From assembly GCF_012524075.1 (NCBI RefSeq), contig NZ_JAAZUI010000025.1:1-37192 (forward strand): 37,192 nucleotides of DNA, written 5' to 3'. This document shows positions 8,934 to 14,228 of the stretch, piece after piece. Source of the DNA: Lutibacter sp. B1 (lineage in GTDB: Bacteria; Bacteroidota; Bacteroidia; Flavobacteriales; Flavobacteriaceae). How positions within the stretch are numbered: position 1 is the stretch's first letter; every line of letters begins with the position of its first letter. Under the pieces are notes generated by a model, which saw only the letters and a list, made by a program, of their open reading frames with translations, ran no database searches and was not told the DNA's origin. A program made the position numbers and the translations under genes.

Positions 8934-9211
8934 TTAATTATTATAGCGTTTTTCACTTAGTAAAAAACCCATTATAAAACTTAATCATTAATATATTTAA
9001 TCCAAATGTAATATATCTAAACATACCTTTATACAATATATATTCAGCAATTAAAAAAACTGGCACAGAACCTATATTAAAAAACAAAACCCCAATACTA
9101 ATCCAAAAAATATAAAAATAACCTTAATTGTAAGTTGTGAGAATACTTTTTATAACTTAAAATACCAACTAAAATAGTAACAAAATAAATTGCCGCGCAT
9201 GTATATATTGG
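8934..9211 (-). pseudogene. Internally deleted and frameshifted copy of the adjacent 7-TM membrane protein gene
   Basis: Translation of this stretch recovers two pieces of the protein encoded at 9220-9855 and 9895-10533. The first (minus strand, about 9211 down to 9130) reads AIYFVTILVGILSYKKYS and matches the N-terminal helix IYFISVIIGILNFKK / LYFVTIIFGILNYEK. The second, in another frame (about 9127 down to 8990), reads FWISIGVLFFNIG then AEYILYKGMFRYIT and matches the C-terminal third. A further small indel precedes LSFIMGFLLS and SEKRYNN-stop, matching SKKQYNI-stop. About 100 middle residues and the start codon are missing. It is a third tandem copy that collapsed by internal deletion. 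Its remnant now forms the leader before the kinase gene. Confidence 0.8.
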
Positions 9212-9219
9212 AAACAAAT

Positions 9220-9855
9220 TTAAATATTATACTCTTTTTTAGTTAATAAAAAGCCAAGTATAAAGCATATATGCATAATTATATTTAATGTTAAAGTTAT
9301 ATAATCCCAAATACCATCATAATTTAAATATTTTGACAAAACAAATACTGGTAACCAACCTATAAAAAACAAAAGGTTACCTATACTTATCCAAAATAAT
9401 AGTACATATTTTATATTTAAAATAACATCACTATTTAAAATATCAAATAAATAAATGTTTATGATAACTATAAAACAAAAAAAACCATAAATAAAAGTAT
9501 TCAACTGAAAATTAAAAAAAGATGTTTGTATAAATGTATAATTTATGATACCAAAAATTAAAAAGCTAATTAAAAAAAACATAATTAATTTCTTTTTAAT
9601 TTTATTTTTTATAAAACTTTTATAAAATAAAAAATAGATAGAAAAACTAATACCGTAATATGTATTATAAATAGGGAAAGTATTTCTATTCTGAGTATAA
9701 TAACCTATATAATATCCTAATGATTCGGTTATTAAACCCAAAATTAAAATATATAAAAAGTAACTAACTTTAGTGCCTTTTATTTTTTTGAAATTAAGTA
9801 TCCCAATAATTACACTAATAAAATAAATTAGTACATAAATATATTTTGGAATCAT
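9220..9855 (-). CDS. Seven-helix integral membrane protein, tandem paralogue B
   Basis: This 211-residue very hydrophobic protein has about seven predicted transmembrane helices and no signal peptide. I do not recognise a named family. It is clearly paralogous to the next gene upstream (9895-10533): shared features include TE..GYYIG in helix 2, FWISIG.LLFFIGW.PVFVL in helix 6, and the C-terminal LNIIMHICFILGFLLTKKEYNI block. Composition is extremely AT-rich, even for this window. It lies 39 bp after paralogue A and is followed by a decayed third copy and the histidine kinase, all on one strand. A role in sensing or modulating that kinase is inference from position only. Confidence 0.75.
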   Translation of the reverse strand: MIPKYIYVLIYFISVIIGILNFKKIKGTKVSYFLYILILGLITESLGYYIGYYTQNRNTFPIYNTYYGISFSIYFLFYKSFIKNKIKKKLIMFFLISFLIFGIINYTFIQTSFFNFQLNTFIYGFFCFIVIINIYLFDILNSDVILNIKYVLLFWISIGNLLFFIGWLPVFVLSKYLNYDGIWDYITLTLNIIMHICFILGFLLTKKEYNI

Positions 9856-9894
9856 AAATAATTATTATGAGTTAAGCATTTATTGAAAACAAAT

Positions 9895-10533
9895 TTAGAT
9901 ATTATATTGTTTCTTACTTACTATGAAACCAATGATAAAACATAAATTCATAATAATATTTAACGCAATAGTAATATATCTAAACACTCCACTATACGAT
10001 ATATATTCAGCAAATACAATTACAGGTATAAAGCCTATATTAAAAAATAAAACTCCAATACTAATCCAAAAAAAAATTGAATATTTTAAATTTAAAATAA
10101 TATCGTTTTGTAATAATTCAGAATAATAAATTACTATAGTAATTACTAAAATAAAACTTGCAATAATTATATTATTATTTAAGCTTTTCGTTAAGAAATC
10201 AGTAAAAAATACTATATCTATTATTGAAATAAGGGTATAAACTAAAATTAATATTTTAATAAGGTTCCTTTTATAACTATTTTTTATAATCCCTAAAAAA
10301 AAGAACAAATAAAAGTAGCTATTTACAAAATTCCAAATATTAAATACATAGAATGAATTTTTTTTATGAACTACACCTATGTAATACGCAACTAACTCAG
10401 TTAATAATGAATACATTAAAAAAATTAGAAATAACTTTAAATAAAAACTATGTCTAATTTTTTCATAATTAAGTATTCCAAAAATAATTGTGACAAAATA
10501 TAATACTGGATAAATAAAAATTGAATATGTCAA
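9895..10533 (-). CDS. Seven-helix integral membrane protein, tandem paralogue A
   Basis: This 212-residue protein has about seven transmembrane helices, at roughly 4-22, 31-51, 64-84, 92-112, 120-138, 146-170 and 178-205. No named family is recognised. It ends in the SKKQYNI-stop signature shared with its paralogue (TKKEYNI-stop). The start codon is TTG at 10531-10533; the encoded N-terminus aligns within one residue of the ATG start of paralogue B, supporting it. It begins 5 bp after the stop of the 133-residue protein gene, so translation is probably coupled. The conserved polar residues inside helices (TELVAYYIG) hint at a receptor or channel-like role, but that is speculation. Confidence 0.75.
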   Translation of the reverse strand: MTYSIFIYPVLYFVTIIFGILNYEKIRHSFYLKLFLIFLMYSLLTELVAYYIGVVHKKNSFYVFNIWNFVNSYFYLFFFLGIIKNSYKRNLIKILILVYTLISIIDIVFFTDFLTKSLNNNIIIASFILVITIVIYYSELLQNDIILNLKYSIFFWISIGVLFFNIGFIPVIVFAEYISYSGVFRYITIALNIIMNLCFIIGFIVSKKQYNI

Positions 10534-10538
10534 AACTA

Positions 10539-10940
10539 TTACTGAGGATATGTAGCAGAAGGAGGGTTTCCTAATGAACCGCCATTTAACCCATCAATAA
10601 CTTCAATATCCGCATTATCACCACTTACTACTAATCCATCTTTTAGATTACTTCCTGCTTTTAGCTTGGTAGGAACAAAAAAGACAGTAGAAAAGTTCTT
10701 TTTACTAGGTTTTTTATCCTTTTCTGGATACGCACCAAAATAAACTCTTAAACCACTTATATCAATTCCCTTTAACTTACCTTCATCTTCAACATACTTA
10801 ATATAATCTTTTAGTTCCTGTAATGAAAACCAGCTTGAAAGTGCATCTTTTTTTCCGATAGCATTATCGATCGCTAGAGATCGAGTTTTTACAAAATTAT
10901 TATTCAATTCTTTTGCCTCAGTAGATGTAATTTTTTTCAT
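10539..10940 (-). CDS. Conserved-looking 133-residue soluble protein of unknown function
   Basis: This 133-residue protein has no signal peptide or membrane helix. The N-terminal part is helical (STEAKELNNNFVKTRSLAI). A middle block SSWFSLQELKDYIKYVEDEG and GLRVYFGAYPE looks like a compact alpha/beta fold, and the tail is Gly/Asn/Pro-rich, ending GNPPSATYPQ. Similar small proteins occur in flavobacteria as hypotheticals as far as I recall; no function is known to me. It is the first gene of the minus-strand cluster with two 7-TM proteins and a two-component system, only 5 bp before paralogue A. Codon use is less AT-extreme than in the 7-TM genes, which suggests stronger constraint. Confidence 0.75.
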   Translation of the reverse strand: MKKITSTEAKELNNNFVKTRSLAIDNAIGKKDALSSWFSLQELKDYIKYVEDEGKLKGIDISGLRVYFGAYPEKDKKPSKKNFSTVFFVPTKLKAGSNLKDGLVVSGDNADIEVIDGLNGGSLGNPPSATYPQ

Positions 10941-11007
10941 TTTAATAAAATTTAAAAAGTTAATGTTTAAAGTTACTCTTTTTTTTACGTTTTTAAAATT
11001 AAAAAAT

Positions 11008-11025
11008 AAGGGGATATTTCCCCTT
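11008..11025 (-). promoter_or_regulatory. Small hairpin followed by a T tract upstream of the 133-residue protein gene
   Basis: A perfect 7-bp stem (AAGGGGA / TCCCCTT) with a 4-nt loop stands out as GC-rich in this AT-rich gap. On the minus strand it is followed by a T-rich run, as in a terminator. No minus-strand gene lies upstream, so it may be a leader attenuator of the cluster or stop a stray transcript. The evidence is structural only. Confidence 0.35.
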
Positions 11026-11100
11026 CAAAAAAAAGGGTTTACACCTAAAGTAAGTTGTTTTATTGAGAGTACATTTATACAGTATTTAAAATGAAATAAA

Positions 11101-11256
11101 ATGATTACTGAAAATAAGTTTACAAATAGAAAGGTCCAGTTATTTGGAATCGTATTTTTAATCCTTTTAGTTATCGGGTTAAATTTTTATATGCTAAATA
11201 AAGTAATAAGTAGTTCAGAAAATCAAAAAGACTTTGAAAAAAACATTAAAATATAA
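11101..11256 (+). CDS. Small single-helix membrane protein (51 residues)
   Basis: An ATG at 11101 opens a 51-codon frame ending in TAA at 11254-11256. The product has a basic N-terminus (TENKFTNRKVQ), one strongly hydrophobic helix (LFGIVFLILLVIGLNFYML) at about residues 14-32, then a short polar tail. This topology is what one expects of a genuine small membrane protein rather than random AT-rich reading frame. No family is recognised. Three hairpins ending in a T run follow it (11306-11384) and probably form its 3' UTR and terminator. Confidence 0.5.
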   Translation: MITENKFTNRKVQLFGIVFLILLVIGLNFYMLNKVISSSENQKDFEKNIKI

Positions 11257-11305
11257 ACTTATAAAAGATTACTTCTTAGTGTCTCCTTTCCTTACTAACC
11301 ACATT

Positions 11306-11384
11306 CTTTGAAATCATTCAAAGGGTACTTAAAATCATTTATTGGGCTGATTTTAAAGGTTGTCTTCCTTGGCAACCTTTTTTT
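11306..11384 (+). ncRNA. Candidate structured RNA or 3' UTR with three consecutive hairpins
   Basis: Three back-to-back stem-loops can be folded by eye. They are 11306-11323 (CTTTGAA / TTCAAAG, 4-nt loop), 11331-11354 (AAAATCA / TGATTTT, 10-nt loop) and 11355-11380 (terminator stem), followed by a T tract. The first two abut or nearly abut the third. It could be a small RNA ending at the terminator or a stable 3' UTR for the 51-residue ORF. It matches no RNA family that I recognise. Confidence 0.35.
11355..11384 (+). terminator. Intrinsic terminator upstream of gltX
   Basis: The stem AAAGGTTGTC / GGCAACCTTT (11355-11364 with 11371-11380, one G-T pair) has a 6-nt loop and is followed directly by TTTT. 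It lies between the small membrane protein gene and the gltX promoter element, insulating gltX from upstream transcription. Confidence 0.8.
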
Positions 11385-11416
11385 GTTATATAATTCTGTT
11401 ATTGCTTTCGATAAAT

Positions 11417-11424
11417 TATATTTG
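11417..11424 (+). promoter_or_regulatory. Bacteroidetes -7 promoter element of gltX
   Basis: TATATTTG matches the TAnnTTTG -7 consensus used by the Bacteroidetes primary sigma factor. Transcription would start about 6 nt downstream, just before the ATG at 11444. That excludes the longer reading from 11360. No well-spaced TTG -33 element is obvious. Confidence 0.5.
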
Positions 11425-11443
11425 CACTTTAAAACAAGGAAAA

Positions 11444-13039
11444 ATGAATAACGTTAGAGTGCGATTTGCTCCAAGTCCAACAGGACCTTTACATATTGGC
11501 GGTGTTAGAACTGCTCTTTTTAACTATTTATTTGCTAAAAAACATAGCGGCACTTTTATTTTACGAATAGAAGATACAGATCAAACTCGTTATGTAGCCA
11601 ATGCCGAACAATATATAATTGATGCATTGAACTGGTGTAACATCCCATTTGATGAAGGACCCGGTAAAAATGAAAAGTTTGGACCTTATCGCCAATCTGA
11701 ACGTAAACATATCTATAAAAAATATGCTGAAGAATTAATTGCTAAAGGAAAAGCTTATTATGCTTTTGATACCGCCGAAGATTTAGATTTTCATAGAAAA
11801 GATCACGAAGAAAAAGGTAAAACTTTTATTTATAACTGGCATAATCGTGAAAAATTAACCAATTCTATTTCACTTTCAAAAGAAGAAGTAGAAAAACGTA
11901 TTGTAAATGGTGATAATTATGTAGTTCGATTTAAAATGTACGAACCTGAAAGTGAAAATGAAATTATTGAAGTTAATGATATCATTAGAGGTAATGTGTC
12001 TTTTAAAAAAGAAATTTTAGACGATAAAATTTTATTTAAAAGTGATGGAATGCCAACCTACCATTTAGCAAATATTGTGGACGATCATTTAATGGAAATT
12101 TCTCATGTAATTAGAGGTGAAGAATGGTTACCTTCTCTCCCACTTCATATTGCTCTATATGAAGCTTTTAATTGGAAAGCTCCTGAATTTGCGCATTTGC
12201 CTTTAATTTTAAAACCGGTTGGCAAAGGTAAATTAAGCAAACGTGACGGTGATAAATTAGGGTTTCCGGTATTTCCTTTAGAATATAAAAACGAAGCAAC
12301 TGGAGAAATTTCACGAGGATATAAAGAAGATGGATATTTTGCTGATGCTTTTATAAATATGTTGGCTCTATTAGGCTGGAATCCGGGAACCGAACAAGAA
12401 ATTTTTGCTTTAGAAGATTTATGTAAAACATTCACCTTAGAACGTGTAAGTAAAAGTGGCGCAAAGTTTAGTCCGGATAAAACAAAATGGTTCAATCAAC
12501 AATATATGATGTTGAAAACTGATGAAGAATTAGCCGAGTTTTTTGTACCAATATTAAAAAAGCACGTCATTGCGAATGAAATGAAGCAACCTCTTGAAGT
12601 TGAGAGATTACCACGTTGCTACGCACCTCGTAATGACAACGAAGAATTTAATATGGAATACATAACCAAAGTTGTTTCGTCAATTAAAGAGCGCGCTACC
12701 TTTGTGTACGATTTTTGGGATTTAAGCAGTTTCTTTTTTGAAGCTCCAACTCAATACGATGAAAAAGCAGCTAAAAAACAATGGAAAGAGGATACTTCTG
12801 AACTCATGAAAGAGTTAATTTCTGTTATTTCAACCATTGAAGATTTTACTTCTCACACTATTGAATTAATAGTTAAAGAATGGATTACATCTAAAGAAAT
12901 TGGTTTTGGTAAGGTAATGCAACCTTTTAGATTAAGCTTGGTTGGCGCAATGAAAGGTCCTCACCTATTTGACATTGCTGAAATGATTGGAAAAGAAGAA
13001 ACTTTAAGTAGAATTAAAAAGGCTATTGATACTTTATAA
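11444..13039 (+). CDS. gltX: Glutamyl-tRNA synthetase with a repeat-derived insertion
   Basis: This class I aminoacyl-tRNA synthetase charges tRNA-Glu. The class I signature is PSPTGPLHIGG (HIGH variant) near the N-terminus, and the KMSKS loop reads KGKLSKRDG. I start at ATG 11444 (MNNVRVRFAPSP). An upstream reading from 11360 crosses the promoter element and the terminator hairpin. The protein is 531 residues, about 25-30 longer than I expect for Bacteroidetes GltX. The excess is residues 374-399 (HVIANEMKQPLEVERLPR onward to NDN), encoded by an imperfect palindromic repeat inside the anticodon-binding region. The reading frame continues cleanly through it, so the enzyme is probably functional. 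It has its own promoter and terminator. Confidence 0.97.
   Translation: MNNVRVRFAPSPTGPLHIGGVRTALFNYLFAKKHSGTFILRIEDTDQTRYVANAEQYIIDALNWCNIPFDEGPGKNEKFGPYRQSERKHIYKKYAEELIAKGKAYYAFDTAEDLDFHRKDHEEKGKTFIYNWHNREKLTNSISLSKEEVEKRIVNGDNYVVRFKMYEPESENEIIEVNDIIRGNVSFKKEILDDKILFKSDGMPTYHLANIVDDHLMEISHVIRGEEWLPSLPLHIALYEAFNWKAPEFAHLPLILKPVGKGKLSKRDGDKLGFPVFPLEYKNEATGEISRGYKEDGYFADAFINMLALLGWNPGTEQEIFALEDLCKTFTLERVSKSGAKFSPDKTKWFNQQYMMLKTDEELAEFFVPILKKHVIANEMKQPLEVERLPRCYAPRNDNEEFNMEYITKVVSSIKERATFVYDFWDLSSFFFEAPTQYDEKAAKKQWKEDTSELMKELISVISTIEDFTSHTIELIVKEWITSKEIGFGKVMQPFRLSLVGAMKGPHLFDIAEMIGKEETLSRIKKAIDTL
12565..12638. repeat. Imperfect palindromic repeat inserted in frame in gltX
   Basis: The left end GTCATTGCGAATGAAATGAA and the right end, whose complement reads GTCATTACGAGGTGCGTAGC, form imperfect inverted arms sharing GTCATT.CGA and GCAAC. 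This resembles the GTCATTGCGA/GAAGCAA-type dispersed palindromes found between genes in many bacteria. It is richer in GC than the flanking gltX sequence and contributes about 26 codons without a stop. Confidence 0.75.
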
Positions 13040-13138
13040 AACATTTATCATTTGAATAATTGAAATGAAGAATCTAATTTATAACGTAAATATTCTTCGT
13101 TATGCTTAGAGTGTCAATGATATCAAAACCAAAATTTA

Positions 13139-13217
13139 CGTCAACCTGAACTTGTTTCAGGTTCTCATAATAATTGACTATTTGTATGATAAGATTCTGA
13201 AATAGAAGATTCAGCGT
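13139..13217. repeat. Degenerate palindromic repeat (CCTGAA..TTTCAGG type)
   Basis: GTCAACCTGAACTTGTTTCA starts the left arm. The right arm, at about 13188-13217, reads on the complement ACGCTGAATCTTCTATTTCA and aligns with it. This is the common dispersed 'CCTGAACTTGTTTCAGG' intergenic palindrome in degraded form. It lies between gltX and its terminator, and the right end overlaps the terminator's first arm. Confidence 0.6.
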
Positions 13218-13247
13218 AGCTAAACAAGTTTAGAGTTACGCTTTTTT
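13213..13247 (+). terminator. Intrinsic terminator of gltX
   Basis: AGCGTAGCTAAAC (13213-13225) pairs with GTTTAGAGTTACGCT (13228-13242), with a small bulge and a 2-nt loop as drawn. TTTTTT follows. The T tract touches the stop codon of the convergent thioesterase gene. It is on the plus strand, about 175 bp after the gltX stop. Confidence 0.8.
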
Positions 13248-13791
13248 ATATCTCAATTTTTACATTATAGTCTTCTAATACTTTCTTATAATCTTTTAAT
13301 ATAAAATTCTCTTCACTAAATTCAATTTTACGCTCATTACGCATTTTTATATGCTTTATAGAGCGTAAAAAACGTCGTAATTCGGTTTCATCAGAAATAA
13401 TTAAACCGGGTACTTTTACATTTTTGCCTTCTTTATCTTTAGCAACCATAGAAAAATAAGATGAATTACAATGTTTTATCTCTCCTGTTTGAATGTTTTG
13501 TGATTCTACCCTAATACCAACTACCATTGAAGTGTTACCAACGTAATTAACTCTTGCTTTCATGGTTACCAACTCTCCTACCTCAATTGGATTTAAAAAA
13601 TCAACTCTGTTTACTGAAGCAGTAACACAATATTGACCTGAAAATTTAGAAGCTGAAGCAAAAGCAGTTTGATCCATTAATGATAAAATAAAACCACCGT
13701 GAATATTACCACTAAAATTTGAATATGAAGGCAACATCAGTTCTGTTAAAATAACTTCAGAGTCTTGTGGAGTTTTAAAAATTTGATTCAT
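13246..13791 (-). CDS. Acyl-CoA thioesterase, hotdog fold (YciA/BACH-like)
   Basis: This 181-residue single-hotdog protein is of the acyl-CoA hydrolase type. The core helix region SNFSGNIHGGFILSLMDQTAFASAS (about residues 22-46) carries the family's N-x-HGG-x-L-x-x-x-D active-site pattern. FLNPIEVGELVTMKARV and TSMVVGIRVESQN are the hotdog strands. I start at ATG 13789-13791. A GTG at 13800 would overlap the upstream gene's stop by a few bases and adds only three residues. It lies 5 bp after the upstream small membrane protein gene, so the two are cotranscribed. Chain-length preference cannot be read from sequence. Confidence 0.9.
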   Translation of the reverse strand: MNQIFKTPQDSEVILTELMLPSYSNFSGNIHGGFILSLMDQTAFASASKFSGQYCVTASVNRVDFLNPIEVGELVTMKARVNYVGNTSMVVGIRVESQNIQTGEIKHCNSSYFSMVAKDKEGKNVKVPGLIISDETELRRFLRSIKHIKMRNERKIEFSEENFILKDYKKVLEDYNVKIEI

Positions 13792-13796
13792 CAAAA

Positions 13797-14144
13797 TCAC
13801 TCGGTTTTTTCAACTTTCGTTACATAATACTTTGTATCTCCTAACCAAGGAAAAGTTCCAAAACGTTCTTTATAAGTTAGTTTTACGTTTTTACCTTGTA
13901 AATCTTGCAATAATTGGATAACTTCTTTGTCTTTATCTTCAACTGAAAAATAAAATATTTGACCTTCGGAAACTCCTTGACTAATTTCGCCTTCCCACGT
14001 TTTAAAAACAATTCCTTTATGGCTGAATTTTACCAATTCTCCTGCTCTATACCCCTGACTATAAGTAACATAATAAATTATTGTGACATATAAAACTATA
14101 CCTAACAAAATTGCACCTATAATACTTATTATTACCTTTTTCAT
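13797..14144 (-). CDS. Small membrane-anchored protein often labelled '6-phosphogluconate dehydrogenase' in Bacteroidetes
   Basis: This 115-residue protein has one N-terminal helix (VIISIIGAILLGIVLYVTIIYYV, residues 4-26). A small beta-rich domain follows, with YSQGYRAGELVKFSHKGIVFKTWEGEI and a closing TKYYVTKVE. Homologues in flavobacteria frequently carry the label 6-phosphogluconate dehydrogenase. It has neither the length nor any NADP-binding motif of that enzyme, so I treat the label as erroneous. The real function is unknown. It is the first gene of a pair with the thioesterase, 5 bp apart. Confidence 0.75.
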   Translation of the reverse strand: MKKVIISIIGAILLGIVLYVTIIYYVTYSQGYRAGELVKFSHKGIVFKTWEGEISQGVSEGQIFYFSVEDKDKEVIQLLQDLQGKNVKLTYKERFGTFPWLGDTKYYVTKVEKTE

Positions 14145-14228
14145 TTAAAAAAATTTATACCGCATAAATATACTAATTCAATACTTAAATCAGATATTAA
14201 ATTTACTCAATATATTTGTTACTAATGA

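Noticed and set aside
8930-8956. Longer N-terminus of the histidine kinase from GTG at 8956
   Set aside because: These bases are the 3' end of the decayed 7-TM copy read in another frame. ATG 8929 gives a standard membrane helix right after the start.
11360-11443. Upstream extension of GltX by 28 residues
   Set aside because: It would begin inside the terminator stem and cross the TATATTTG promoter element. Family N-termini begin at MNNVRVRFAPSP-like sequence.
12145-12495. 116-codon open frame on the minus strand inside gltX
   Set aside because: It is a shadow of the gltX coding frame with no independent start context or recognisable family.
13797-14144. Annotation as 6-phosphogluconate dehydrogenase
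   Set aside because: The protein is 115 residues with a membrane anchor and has no NADP-binding or catalytic motif of that enzyme.
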